Positions 15,669 to 24,418 of a stretch of 64,000 nt of DNA are shown here, piece after piece (the stretch's first letter is position 1; every line of letters begins with the position of its first letter). The stretch covers positions 149,559-213,558 of the forward strand of contig MLDA01000001.1 of assembly GCA_023896275.1 (NCBI GenBank), written 5' to 3'. A program made the position numbers and the translations under genes. A model generated the notes under the pieces. The model did no database searches, was not told the origin of the DNA, and saw only the letters and a program-made list of their open reading frames with translations. The DNA comes from Kocuria rosea subsp. polaris. GTDB lineage: Bacteria > Actinomycetota > Actinomycetes > Actinomycetales > Micrococcaceae.

Positions 15669-17606
15669 TCACGACATCAAACCCAATGCGGCAAGCAAAT
15701 CAGAGTGCGCTCGCTTGAGAGCATCGCTACCGTCCGAGCTCAGCCGTACCTCGTCCAGCTCGATAATATGGCTCGCAACTTCTTGCTTGCTCGGGGTTCG
15801 CCAGTTATGGCCCGTCGCCCACCGTTCCAGCGTCGTCGACCACGGCGCTTCCATCGGACCAGGCAGAGTCGGAAGTTCGCCAACCAGAACTCTGTCGTTG
15901 AGTTCGCAGAGCAGGGAAATGAACGTGTCCCGGTAGAAACCAGGATCCAGAGTATTCTCGATTCCGTGGACACCAAGTTCGACGATCCTGTCCTGGGGGA
16001 TTACTCGACCGATCAACTTGGCAAGCCTCCGCCCGCCGCCGTCTCCGTCAACAAGGAACGCGACTTTGGCAGCTTGGAAGTCGAGTGACGGATAGGCCTC
16101 TTTCGGCAACTCCGAGAGCCCCGGTGCCACTTGATACGGAAGGCTATCCGCACCAATAGCTCTACGGACTAAAGTCGGCAGTAAGATCATGTCGGTTGCG
16201 CCTTCGGCAATAACTGCGCACCGCGCGGGCGTAAACGCGGCGGCTGAAGCGCCTATCGCGATCATCAAGGATGTCAATCCACCACTTCCTTGTCGCCAAA
16301 AGCTGTTCTCAATATGACTTGTCTCGTCAGCGTCTGGCGCGACCGCACGAATACCAACACCCAAGTCGGCAGGCAAACAGCCAGGCGAGTGTGTAGTGTA
16401 GATGACCTTGTCAGCCTGGTCTTGCTTAGCGAACATTTGTACGAGATCGGCCTGTGCATTTATGTGGAGATGAGTCTCTGCCTCATCTATTAGTAAGATC
16501 GTCGCACGGCCACTGCTTCGCGCGGCAAGAAAAGCTGTCATAGCAACGAACATTCGCAGCCCTGCGCTTCGCTCGTCTAGGACGGAGGCATGCACTCCAT
16601 CCTCCACAATGCCAATCCGGAGCAGCTTTCCTTCAACGTTCAGATTAACCTTGAGGTCCGACTGTTGCCACGCCTGCTGGAAGTGGCTAGCGAGCGCGAT
16701 GTTCGCCTTGTTCTTGATGGTATCTCGTCGAGATATCTCGCTGGCCTGTACAGCCTGGACGAGAGCCTTCAGGTCGAGGCCCGCCAGACGTGCCAAATTC
16801 GCGAGTGCTAATGGCACATCACCGAGCAAGGCGTCATCAAGCGTGTATGTCGACGCCAGCGTGCGATCGGCTTCCGTGAACATCACCACGTCAGGAGTCA
16901 GGCTCCAGAGCTTTTTCTCAGTCGCCTCTTTGGGGTCGTCCCTATCAATCCACGCTACAAGTGAGGCGAGGATGCTGCGTATGCGATCAGTGCCTACGTA
17001 TCCATCCAATGACTCCGAGTACTCGTCAGCGCGGCCGCGCAACTCGTCGATTGATTCCCGCGCATCGATTGGGGCAGCGACGTAGGCATAAAAATCCTGC
17101 TGCAGGATGTGTAAATCGTCGAGCAATGACGAACCATTGGGCAACTCGGTGAGCTTCTTCTCACCCACCTCGGTTTGCAACGGTTCAAGCGTCGCGATTG
17201 CTTGGAGGCTATCACCCAGGTTAGCCACGAACTCCACCAGCAGTACCTCGGACTTGCGAGGCTCGGGAATCACCTTGAAGTTAGTACCCCGCCCATCGGC
17301 ACTGCGACTCACAAAGAATTCAGTCGGCGCTTCGTCGAGCCCCAAGTCCTCCAGGCGCTCTCGATCCTTGTCGCTGATCCGATAGCGCAAGCTAACAACT
17401 GGAGTGGAGTCCGCAACGCTCACCGACGCCCGCGACCTCTCCGCCGGAGTAAGCGTGCCGGATTCGTCCACGTAGGCGAGTGCCTTGAGGAGCGTCGTTT
17501 TCCCAGCCTCATTCGGGCCAACTATGGCGACAAGCTTCTGATCAAGTTTGATTTCTGTATCAACGAGCCGACCAAAGCCGCGCACTTGGGCTGAGATAAG
17601 TCTCAT
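15669..17606 (-). CDS. OLD-family AAA ATPase with TOPRIM nuclease domain
   Basis: This 645-residue protein has an ABC-type ATPase split around an insert and a C-terminal TOPRIM domain, the architecture of overcoming-lysogenization-defect (OLD) nucleases. Walker A is GPNEAGKT (residues 30-37), the signature-like motif is ERSAGLRMFVAM, Walker B is ILLIDEAETHLH, and the H-loop is VIYTTHSP. The TOPRIM part shows the glutamate in CAVIAEGATD and the DxD in VAFLVDGDGGG. ATG 17606 is chosen for its AAAGGGG 6 nt upstream. No UvrD-like GajB partner, reverse transcriptase or other OLD partner is adjacent, so it looks like a stand-alone class 1 OLD. Codon use is clearly less GC-biased than its neighbours, and it abuts a truncated gene. 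Both suggest recent transfer. An anti-phage role is inferred from the family. Confidence 0.85.
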   Translation of the reverse strand: MRLISAQVRGFGRLVDTEIKLDQKLVAIVGPNEAGKTTLLKALAYVDESGTLTPAERSRASVSVADSTPVVSLRYRISDKDRERLEDLGLDEAPTEFFVSRSADGRGTNFKVIPEPRKSEVLLVEFVANLGDSLQAIATLEPLQTEVGEKKLTELPNGSSLLDDLHILQQDFYAYVAAPIDARESIDELRGRADEYSESLDGYVGTDRIRSILASLVAWIDRDDPKEATEKKLWSLTPDVVMFTEADRTLASTYTLDDALLGDVPLALANLARLAGLDLKALVQAVQASEISRRDTIKNKANIALASHFQQAWQQSDLKVNLNVEGKLLRIGIVEDGVHASVLDERSAGLRMFVAMTAFLAARSSGRATILLIDEAETHLHINAQADLVQMFAKQDQADKVIYTTHSPGCLPADLGVGIRAVAPDADETSHIENSFWRQGSGGLTSLMIAIGASAAAFTPARCAVIAEGATDMILLPTLVRRAIGADSLPYQVAPGLSELPKEAYPSLDFQAAKVAFLVDGDGGGRRLAKLIGRVIPQDRIVELGVHGIENTLDPGFYRDTFISLLCELNDRVLVGELPTLPGPMEAPWSTTLERWATGHNWRTPSKQEVASHIIELDEVRLSSDGSDALKRAHSDLLAALGLMS

Positions 17607-17927
17607 GCAGCGCCCCTTTATTTGTTGGGTTGGCCAGCCACTCCCCCAACCGGGGTTGGCATCCAGCTCTACTTCGTTCCCGCGTCTACTCCACAAGCGA
17701 CTCCAGGGCTTTCAGTTCTAGAGCCAGCTGTGACACACATGACTCTACCAACGCGGTCCAATGCAGGCATCGACATTCGATTTGATAAATCCTGCCGAGG
17801 GTCGTTTATAACGGCCTTCGAATCAGGGGAGGCGTTGGACGAACTCATCGCCTACCACGCCTACGGCGCAGACCGGCATGCAGACATGGACTGGTGAATA
17901 CCACGGGAAAAGCACCTGCCAGAAACC
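17607..17927. other. Lower-GC intergenic spacer at the edge of the OLD island
   Basis: No supported gene is seen. A 91-codon plus-strand frame at 17622-17897 has no ribosome-binding site and no recognisable features. The region holds the promoter of the OLD gene and, at about 17925, the junction where the formylglycine-generating-enzyme homology stops abruptly. No clear direct or inverted repeat marks the boundary. Confidence 0.4.
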
Positions 17928-18326
17928 TTATTCCCTAGTCGCCACGTTGAGCCACCAGGATGCGCCCGCGGCCGCGCCGATCACTTCGTCGCGGTCGGCC
18001 GTCGACAGCAGGTGGAAGACCGCGGAGGAACCGTAGCGTTCCGCGTCGGTGCGGAAACCGGTTGCCGCGATGAAGCGCGCGAACATGGCATTCGTGACCG
18101 CCGTCGCGTCGATCCGGAAGGCACCAACCTCAACCGGGTGCACCGGCGTCTCGCCGTCGGCCGGATAGCCCTCGCCGAAGGCATCGCCCATGTCGAAGCG
18201 GCCGCCGGGAACGGCGACGTCGCCGTGCACCACCTCGGACTCGCCAGGTGCGACGGGCGTCTCGGCACGCCCGGCGGGAGTCACGCCGCGACCGGGCGAA
18301 CAGCAGGCGGCGGGCTGATGATTCAT
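17928..18326 (-). pseudogene. N-terminal fragment of a formylglycine-generating enzyme
   Basis: The 132 codons match the start of FGE/SUMF1-type proteins (DUF323). HGDVAVPGGRFDMGDAFGEG is followed by YPADGETPVHPVEVGAFRI, then AVTNAMFARFIAATGFRTDAE. Intact FGEs are about 280-310 residues. This one stops right after the GASWWLNV segment, losing the whole catalytic C-terminal half with the active-site Cys pair and calcium sites. FGE converts a sulfatase Cys/Ser to formylglycine, and no sulfatase gene is nearby. The loss coincides with the boundary of the OLD-family island. The start is intact: TAGACT lies 6 nt before the ATG, a leaderless-type promoter, so the fragment may still be transcribed. 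Confidence 0.8.
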
Positions 18327-18403
18327 GCGCCCAGTCTAGGACGGCCCTCGTGATGCCCCGGTCGCGGCGATCGCCGCGAGCAACCGGCGGACCTCACGAT
18401 CGT

Positions 18404-18464
18404 GGTGCGCTGATCTTCTTCGTGGCGCTCTTCCTCCGCAACGCCTCCGACGACCCTCAGCCGG
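18404..18464 (+). repeat. Degenerate copy of part of the 24681 small membrane protein gene
   Basis: These 61 bases align without gaps to 24723-24783 with only about ten mismatches. Translated, the two copies read LIFFVALFLRNASDDPQ here and LVFFAAFFLRNAFGDPQ in the intact gene. The copy lacks the start and the second TM segment, so it is a remnant. It overlaps the last bases of the GH3 gene on the other strand. The two copies are direct repeats bracketing the whole GH3-ABC-ROK operon. Confidence 0.7.
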
Positions 18465-19908
18465 GGGCGAGTAGGCCGACGAGCGCCGCGGAGACCGCGC
18501 GTGAGGCTCCGAACGTCACGATATCTGCACCACCGCGCGGCCAACCGCATTCGACGACGATCACCTCGCGGCCGTCAGCGCGGAGGGCCTCAGCCACCTG
18601 AAAAATGCTGTGGCCGGCATCCAGATTTCGCCCGACGAGCGCGACCTTGGCCTGCGCTCCCAGGTCCGCTAGTCGAGTCGCCGCCTGGACCGCGGCCGGC
18701 CCCCAGGGCACGCCGCCGACGGCCATGTTGGCCTCCGAATCGATCTGCACCAGAGCCGGCTCAGCCGGCAAGGCCAGCCAGCGCCGTGCAGCGTCGCTGA
18801 GCTCGAAGGCTGCGGTGTTCGAGGGCATGTCCGGCGTCCGGCCGGCAGCGGTAGGTCCTGCCGCCGGATAGTCCGCGGCCAACAAGGCCGTGCGGCGGAC
18901 GGCGTCTTGGAGCCGGGCCAGCGGAAGTCGGCCAGCGCGAACGGCGACAACGATGGCCTCGATGATTGCTTCGAAGCGTTCAGGCGAGGTCTCTGAGCCC
19001 AGACACAACAAGTCAGCACCCGCAGCAAGCGCGCGGACTGCAGCGGTCTCGATCCCGGTGACGGCGCTCGCCCCGGCCATGTCCAGCGCGTCGGTGACGA
19101 TCGCGCCCGAGAATCCCATGTCACGGCGCAATAGATCGTTGAGGATGCGTGGGGAGAACGTTGCCGGGTTCTCCGCATCGAGCGCCGGGACCATAATGTG
19201 GCTCGTCATGACGCTGGCGACGCCGGCCGCGATGGCTGCCGCGAACGGGGCCAGCTCGCGTTCGGCGAGCGTCGCGCGATCCACCTCGATGGTTGGCAGG
19301 GCCAGATGGGAATCGGTGGCGGTGTCTCCGTGGCCGGGGAAGTGTTTGGCACATGCTGCGACGCCGGCTCCTTGCAGCCCGCTGACCCATGCGGCAGTGT
19401 GCCGCGCGACGAGCGTCGCCTCGGCGCCAAAGCTGCGCACCCCGATCACGGGGTTACTCGCGGTGGAATTCACGTCGGCGTCCGGGGCCAAGTTCAGATT
19501 GAAACCCAAGGCGTTGAGTTCGTCCGCGATCTGCGCGGCCGCAGCAGTTGTCACGGACACGTCGTCGAGGCGGCCGAGCACGGCGTTGCCCGGCTGATCG
19601 GAGCCGGTGAGATAGTGCAATCGCGTGACATCTCCCCCTTCCTCGTCAAGTGTCAGGAGCGCGGACGGCGACGCGGCGCGCAGTTGACGCATGAGGCCCG
19701 TCAGCTGTTCGGGGGACGTGATGTTGGGGCCGTAGATGCAGACCGAAGCGAGCCCGGAGCCCAAGGCGGCGACGATCCAGTCGGGTACACGTGTTCCGCT
19801 GAACCCGGGCATCAATGTTCCCGCCGCCAGGGTGCGCAACTGAACGTCGTCGTACGAGGTCGTTTGCGAAGGCTGAACCCGAGCGCTGGGAGGGGCGTTG
19901 TTCGTCAT
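18457..19908 (-). CDS. Glycoside hydrolase family 3 (NagZ-like beta-N-acetylhexosaminidase)
   Basis: This 483-residue enzyme starts at ATG 19908, overlapping the upstream permease stop by 4 nt; the longer in-frame opening is within the permease gene. The NagZ-specific motif KHFPGHGDTATDSH is present, with the mobile catalytic His-Asp loop. The nucleophile is the Asp in AIVTDALDMAGA. A second, alpha/beta-type domain extends from about residue 370 to the end. There is no signal peptide, so it is cytoplasmic: it would cleave non-reducing terminal N-acetylglucosamine from imported chitobiose-like or muropeptide sugars. As the last gene of the ABC operon, it probably processes the transporter's substrate. 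Its 3' end overlaps the plus-strand gene remnant. Confidence 0.85.
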   Translation of the reverse strand: MTNNAPPSARVQPSQTTSYDDVQLRTLAAGTLMPGFSGTRVPDWIVAALGSGLASVCIYGPNITSPEQLTGLMRQLRAASPSALLTLDEEGGDVTRLHYLTGSDQPGNAVLGRLDDVSVTTAAAAQIADELNALGFNLNLAPDADVNSTASNPVIGVRSFGAEATLVARHTAAWVSGLQGAGVAACAKHFPGHGDTATDSHLALPTIEVDRATLAERELAPFAAAIAAGVASVMTSHIMVPALDAENPATFSPRILNDLLRRDMGFSGAIVTDALDMAGASAVTGIETAAVRALAAGADLLCLGSETSPERFEAIIEAIVVAVRAGRLPLARLQDAVRRTALLAADYPAAGPTAAGRTPDMPSNTAAFELSDAARRWLALPAEPALVQIDSEANMAVGGVPWGPAAVQAATRLADLGAQAKVALVGRNLDAGHSIFQVAEALRADGREVIVVECGWPRGGADIVTFGASRAVSAALVGLLAPG

Positions 19909-20744
19909 CCCTTCACCGCCCCGCTGACCAGGCCGCTCGACATTTTCGATTGCACCAGCATGAAGAAGATGATCACCGGCACGGCCACCATCATCGAGGC
20001 GGCCATGACCATACCCCAATCGGTTTCTCGAGTGGCTGAGGCTTGCACGAATCCGCGCAACCACAACGGCAGCGTCTTCATCTGGTCCTCTGTCATGATC
20101 ACCAGAGCAACGGTGAATTCGTTCCAGGCCTGCAGGAACGCGTAGACGCCCGAGGCCACGAAGCCGGGAGCCAAGAGTGGGAGGGTGATGCGCATGAAGG
20201 CCATCGTGCGGGAAAGCCCGTCCACCATGCCGGCCTCTTCGAGCTCAGCGGGCACGCCGGCGACGAATCCGCGCAGCATCCAGATGGTGAAGGGAACGAC
20301 GGCGGCAATATAGAGCACGCTCACGCCGACCACGTTGTTCAGCAATCCCACCGAGCTCATCATTTTGTATTGGGCAATGAACATCCCCTCAGCGGGCAGC
20401 ATCTGGATCAGCAACATGGCCAGAATGAACGAGCGGCGACCTTTGAATTTGAATCGCGAGATCGCCAACGCGGCGAGGAAGGCCACGAAGAGCGAGACCA
20501 CCACCGTCGTGAGAGTCACCGTGAGCGAAATTCCCAGTGCCGACGCAAAACTGCCGTCGGCGAACACCGCTGCGAAGTTGTCCAGAGAACCGCCAAACGG
20601 CAAGAACGTTGGCGTGGTCGACTGCAACACAGCGTTCGGCAGGAACGAGGAGTTGAACATCCAGTAGACCGGGAAGGCCCAGAGCAGCGCGATCGCCACG
20701 GCGACAACCGTCCAGAGGGCACGCGAAATGGAATGGAGCCGCAT
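19905..20744 (-). CDS. Sugar ABC transporter permease, MalG/NgcG type
   Basis: This 279-residue inner-membrane subunit has six predicted TM segments. It has the CUT1 family opening (ALLWAFPVYWMFNSSF) and an EAA loop typical of MalG-like subunits: PAELEEAGMVDGLSRTMAFM with the conserved EAxxDG. It pairs with the MalF-type permease encoded immediately upstream, with one base between stop and start. CUT1 systems import di- and oligosaccharides using a shared ATPase (MsiK/MsmX-like) encoded elsewhere, which explains the lack of an ATPase gene here. The GH3 gene downstream overlaps by 4 nt. Confidence 0.85.
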   Translation of the reverse strand: MRLHSISRALWTVVAVAIALLWAFPVYWMFNSSFLPNAVLQSTTPTFLPFGGSLDNFAAVFADGSFASALGISLTVTLTTVVVSLFVAFLAALAISRFKFKGRRSFILAMLLIQMLPAEGMFIAQYKMMSSVGLLNNVVGVSVLYIAAVVPFTIWMLRGFVAGVPAELEEAGMVDGLSRTMAFMRITLPLLAPGFVASGVYAFLQAWNEFTVALVIMTEDQMKTLPLWLRGFVQASATRETDWGMVMAASMMVAVPVIIFFMLVQSKMSSGLVSGAVKG

Positions 20745-20745
20745 G

Positions 20746-21714
20746 TTACTTCTCTTCCTTCATCAGCGAGCGCACGTAGTACCAGCTGATGGCGACGGTG
20801 ATGAGGAGCATCAAGATCGAGACGGCGCTGGCTGCACCGAAATCTCCCGAACCGACACCCATTTGATAGATGTAGGTGCCCAGCAGGTTGGTTTCGTTGG
20901 CGACGCCGCCGGCGTCTTGAAGCAGCTTGATCTGCGTGAAGACCCGCAGATCCCAGATGATCTGCAGGAGGAGCACGATCGACAGGACCGGCGCGATCAG
21001 CGGCATGATGATGTAGCGAATACGTTGGATGCCACTTGCACCGTCCATCGCCGCAGCTTCCAAGACTTCCTCCGAGATCTGCGTCAGGCCCGCGTAGATG
21101 CTCAGGGCCACGAACGGGACCGACATCCACACCACGATGATGAGCGCGATGGCAAAGAACGTCGTCGGTTCGGCGAGCCAGTTGTGGCCCTCAGCCTCGA
21201 ACCCGAGGCGCGTCAGCATCCAGTTGAGGACGCCCCGGCGCCAGTCGACCAGCCACACCCACACGGTCATGGCGGCGACCAAAGGCATGGCCCACGCGAG
21301 CAGCATCGAAACCTGCAGGATGAGGCGGGCTGCTGTGCCGACCCGCTTCATCAGGACAGCCAGCAGGAACCCGATGACCACTGTCAGGCCGGCCGCCAGC
21401 AGGCAGAAAAGCAGCGACCGTCCCAACACCACCCAGAAATTGGCGTCAGCAAGCAGAGTCGCGTAGTTCCCCAGGCCAACGAATTCCGGTGCGGCCCCGA
21501 ACTGTTGCATGAGGCCGAATTTCTGGAAGCTCGTCAGGATCTGCCACCCCACGGGGTAGCCCAACGCCGCGATCACGATGATCAACGTGGGCAACACGAG
21601 GATCAGTGGGGCTTTGGAAGCGCGCTTCTTCACTGCGGGAGGTAGGCCGTCGCTAGGCCCAGGACGCGCAGCCTGCTCTCGTCGTTCCGGGGGCGCCGGG
21701 GCGTGGGTTGACAT
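20746..21714 (-). CDS. Sugar ABC transporter permease, MalF/NgcF type
   Basis: This 322-residue permease has a disordered, Pro-rich N-terminal tail of about 35 residues, then six TM segments. The first reads PLILVLPTLIIVIAALGYPV. The EAA motif is SEEVLEAAAMDGASGIQRIR, as in CUT1-type F subunits. With the following permease and the lipoprotein binding protein it forms a carbohydrate importer. A hairpin separates its start from the end of the binding-protein gene and probably lowers its expression relative to that gene. Confidence 0.85.
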   Translation of the reverse strand: MSTHAPAPPERREQAARPGPSDGLPPAVKKRASKAPLILVLPTLIIVIAALGYPVGWQILTSFQKFGLMQQFGAAPEFVGLGNYATLLADANFWVVLGRSLLFCLLAAGLTVVIGFLLAVLMKRVGTAARLILQVSMLLAWAMPLVAAMTVWVWLVDWRRGVLNWMLTRLGFEAEGHNWLAEPTTFFAIALIIVVWMSVPFVALSIYAGLTQISEEVLEAAAMDGASGIQRIRYIIMPLIAPVLSIVLLLQIIWDLRVFTQIKLLQDAGGVANETNLLGTYIYQMGVGSGDFGAASAVSILMLLITVAISWYYVRSLMKEEK

Positions 21715-21772
21715 GGAAATGGCCTTTCATCTGTGCGGAAGCCGACCGCGGGGTGCATGACCACGAGGGAAA

Positions 21773-21796
21773 GCCGGGGCGAGGCATCGCCCCGGC
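21773..21796 (-). promoter_or_regulatory. Intercistronic hairpin between binding-protein and permease genes
   Basis: Ten-base perfect arms GCCGGGGCGA and TCGCCCCGGC enclose a 4-nt loop. Read on the minus strand it follows the binding-protein stop by 11 nt and is followed by TTTCCC. Such structures stabilise the upstream message and partly terminate transcription, as between malE and malF, giving more binding protein than permease. Confidence 0.7.
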
Positions 21797-21807
21797 GCCA
21801 CCCCGTA

Positions 21808-23169
21808 CTACTTCAGGTTCAGCAGTGGGTCGATCTTGGCGTCGTATTCTTCCGCCAGCGCTTTCAGATCATCGGCGTCTCGGATCTTGCCGAAGAACTC
21901 TTCGAGGATCATCGAGGACTCGACGGCGGCCCACCCGGGTGCTGCGGGCGTGAGCTTCGAGTTCGATGCAGAGGCGATGGCCGCTTGAGCGAACTGGTCG
22001 TCTCCCAACGCGGCGTTGTAGTCCGCATTGGCCGGGCCGAGCCCGTTCTCTCCGAGGAGATTCTGGTACTCGGCGGAGAAAATGATGCGCATCAGCTCTT
22101 TTGCCAGGTCCGGGTTCTGGGACTGAGCGGAAATGCCGATGTTGGAGCCGCCGGCGAGCACTGGTGCCGGGTTTCCGTCGTTTCCTGGCAGGACGAAGGC
22201 GGAGAATTTCTCGTCATTCCACTCGCGAACGTCTTTGCCGTCTTGTTTGGCGAGGTCGCCAATGGACCAGTGCGCCCAGCCTGGTGCCATGATCGTGGCC
22301 GCTGCCAGAGATGTCTTGCCGGTTGCTTCACCCTCGTCGTCGAGGATCTGGTCAGTGTCGTTGATGTAGAGCCAAGGGGTGGCATCCTTCGCATCGGAAG
22401 GAGCCTTGGAAGCGTTACGGTACAAGTCTTGAATCTGTGCGAGGCCCTTAAGCGTGTCAGGATCGGACAGCGTCGAAACCCACGTGTCGCCTTCCTTCTT
22501 CGCCAAGTCGCCGTTGTTGGCGAAGATCCAGGAGACGCTGTTGCGCCAGTCCTGACCGCCCAGGAAGAACCCCGAGAAGTTCTTGATGTCGCGCGGGTTC
22601 TCCTCGGTGATGGTCTTCACGGCCGTGTTGAACTCCTCCAGCGTGGTGGGGGTATCGACACCGGCTTCCTCCCAGACGTCGGCACGCTGGAACATGTAGC
22701 GCGATCCGGCGTAGTACGGGAGCGTGAAGTTTTTACCGTCGACGGCGCCCGCCTCGACGAAGGAGGGAATGAGCTTGGCGCCGCCGAGCTCCTCGTACAT
22801 ATCCGAGATGTCGGCGAAAGCGCCGATATTGGTGAAGGTGGGCGACTGCGTGTTCCCCATTTCCACGACGTCGGGGGTGTTGTTCGGATCCGGGAGCGCG
22901 GTGGTCATCTTGGTGACGAGATCACCCCAGCCCTGCTCTTCGATCTTCAAGGTGGCACCCGTCTGATCCTTAAACGTGTCCGTCAGGTACGTGCGCAGTT
23001 CGTCGGGAGTGTCCCCGCCAGCGAGCCACAAGGTGATCGATTTGTCAGCATTGGCTGCCGGATCGATGGTGGCGCTGGAATCGGTGGAAGCTGTTGAGCC
23101 GCCGCCACAGGCGGTCAAGACAAGCGCGGCGACGGTGGTGAGTGTTGCCAGCCCAAGGTACTTCTTCAT
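21808..23169 (-). CDS. Sugar-binding lipoprotein of a CUT1 ABC importer (family 1)
   Basis: This 453-residue binding protein starts at ATG 23169 with AAAGGA 7 nt upstream. The lipoprotein signal ends in LTAC (Cys near residue 20), followed by a Gly/Ser/Thr linker. SBP_bac_1 features include DKSITLWLAGG, DTFKDQTGATLKIEEQGW and TPDVVEMGNTQSP, a pattern found in chitobiose/N-acetylglucosamine binding proteins such as NgcE. It is encoded first after the regulator, 26 bases downstream of a perfect 18-bp palindrome. With the GH3 NagZ-like enzyme in the operon, an N-acetylglucosamine-containing oligosaccharide is the best substrate guess, though other beta-glycosides remain possible. Confidence 0.85.
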   Translation of the reverse strand: MKKYLGLATLTTVAALVLTACGGGSTASTDSSATIDPAANADKSITLWLAGGDTPDELRTYLTDTFKDQTGATLKIEEQGWGDLVTKMTTALPDPNNTPDVVEMGNTQSPTFTNIGAFADISDMYEELGGAKLIPSFVEAGAVDGKNFTLPYYAGSRYMFQRADVWEEAGVDTPTTLEEFNTAVKTITEENPRDIKNFSGFFLGGQDWRNSVSWIFANNGDLAKKEGDTWVSTLSDPDTLKGLAQIQDLYRNASKAPSDAKDATPWLYINDTDQILDDEGEATGKTSLAAATIMAPGWAHWSIGDLAKQDGKDVREWNDEKFSAFVLPGNDGNPAPVLAGGSNIGISAQSQNPDLAKELMRIIFSAEYQNLLGENGLGPANADYNAALGDDQFAQAAIASASNSKLTPAAPGWAAVESSMILEEFFGKIRDADDLKALAEEYDAKIDPLLNLK

Positions 23170-23194
23170 TGGAGATCCTTTCGGAGGGTGGAAG

Positions 23195-23212
23195 GGTTTA
23201 CCGGGGTAAACC
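23195..23212. promoter_or_regulatory. Perfect palindromic operator before the sugar-binding-protein gene
   Basis: The half-sites GGTTTACC and GGTAAACC form a perfect palindrome around a GG centre. It lies between the ROK gene stop (23244) and the binding-protein start (23169). The position and the neighbouring ROK repressor make it the likely operator, with sugar as inducer. Confidence 0.65.
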
Positions 23213-23243
23213 ACTGGGAGGTGCCGGAATGCCGGAAAAGAGG

Positions 23244-24395
23244 TCAGGCCACTCCTAATTGGTTCCAAAGAACCATGACAGCGGTCCCGCGGAGCACCAC
23301 GTCTTGTGGTTCTTGGGTCAGACGGATGGCTATCCGGGGTGGTCGTTGCGGGAGCATCCGAGCCGTGAGTGTCTTCTCAACACTGCCGCGGAGGCTGCCG
23401 TCCAAGAGGTGCGTCGGCCCGCTGAGCACAACTTCAGCCAAGTCCAAAGCGCCGATAATCGGAGCCAGCGCAACAGCGAGTCGCTCGCCGGCCGTCTGCA
23501 GGACCTGATCTGCCGCGGCGTCCGGTGTGGGGGACGACGCAGCTGCGGCCAAACCTCGTTCGAGTGATGGCACGGAGAGCCATGTTTCGAGGCAGCCCTC
23601 TTTGCCACAGGTGCAGTCGACGCCGCCGTCGGTGCCGACCACCACATGGCCAATTTCTCCGGCGGCTGAGTGCACGCCGCGGGCGCGTTGCCCGTTGACC
23701 ATGAGGCCGGAACCTACGCCGCGTCCGATCTTGACCAAGATCATGTCGTCCGCGCCGCCGCCGAAGGTGTACTCCGCCAGGACCGCGGCATCAGCGTCGT
23801 TGGAGACCAGAGTGGGCAGGCCGGTCATCGATTCCAGCAGCTCGCGCAGCGGGACGTTGCTCCACTCAAGGTTCGGTGCTGTGAGCACCTGCCCGTCACT
23901 GTCCACAATGCCTGGGGTGCCGACGCCGATGCCCAACAAGGGAGCAGTGGCGGCGTCGATGGTTTTGCGGACTAGGTCGAGCACCAACTGCGTGACCTCC
24001 TCCCCTTTCTCCTGGGAGGTGACGGTCTCCGTTCGATGCAAGATGTTGCCGTCGAGGTCCAGGACTGCGCCCCGAAGGACGGAATTCTCCGCCAGGTCCA
24101 GGCCGATGATCTGGAGCCCGCGGCGGTTGACATCCACCAGAATGGCGGGCTTTCCCGGCCGCACTTTCTCGGACTGGCCCAGTTCGATGACGTGACTGCG
24201 CTCGAGCAGTTCGGCCACGAGATCAGAAACGGTGACGCGAGTCAGCCCCAAGGCCCGCGACAGATCTGCACGGCTCATCGGGCCAGCCGAGTGGAGGGTC
24301 TGGAGTACCAGCGCCAGGTTGTGTACCCGTCCATGCGACGGCAGTGCGGCAGTACCCGGCGCCGTGGTGCGGAAGGGGCCTCGTGAAGCGGTCAT
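23244..24395 (-). CDS. ROK-family transcriptional repressor
   Basis: This 383-residue regulator has an N-terminal winged helix (MSRADLSRALGLTRVTVSDL, about residues 40-60) fused to an actin-like ROK sugar-sensing domain. The domain shows IIGLDLAENSVLRGAVLDLDG and the GTPGIVD loop. The ROK consensus with its zinc site is GEIGHVVVG...CTCGKEGCLETW, with the His and three Cys all present. It should repress the ABC/GH3 operon until a sugar or sugar phosphate binds. The gene is first in the minus-strand cluster, 74 bp before the binding-protein gene. A GTTAGT/ACTAAC inverted repeat abuts its start codon, and no ribosome-binding site is seen, suggesting autoregulation and possibly a very short leader. 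Confidence 0.9.
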   Translation of the reverse strand: MTASRGPFRTTAPGTAALPSHGRVHNLALVLQTLHSAGPMSRADLSRALGLTRVTVSDLVAELLERSHVIELGQSEKVRPGKPAILVDVNRRGLQIIGLDLAENSVLRGAVLDLDGNILHRTETVTSQEKGEEVTQLVLDLVRKTIDAATAPLLGIGVGTPGIVDSDGQVLTAPNLEWSNVPLRELLESMTGLPTLVSNDADAAVLAEYTFGGGADDMILVKIGRGVGSGLMVNGQRARGVHSAAGEIGHVVVGTDGGVDCTCGKEGCLETWLSVPSLERGLAAAASSPTPDAAADQVLQTAGERLAVALAPIIGALDLAEVVLSGPTHLLDGSLRGSVEKTLTARMLPQRPPRIAIRLTQEPQDVVLRGTAVMVLWNQLGVA

Positions 24396-24399
24396 GAAC

Positions 24400-24418
24400 G
24401 TTAGTTAACTGTACTAAC
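24400..24418. promoter_or_regulatory. Inverted repeat at the ROK gene start
   Basis: GTTAGT and ACTAAC arms are separated by TAACTGT and lie only 5 nt from the ROK start codon. Binding here would block the gene's own promoter. The sequence differs from the 23195-23212 palindrome, so either the regulator is flexible or a second regulator acts here. Confidence 0.5.

Noticed and set aside
17622..17897. A 91-codon plus-strand frame in the spacer behind the OLD gene
   Set aside because: No start signals, unusual composition, and it overlaps the likely OLD promoter.
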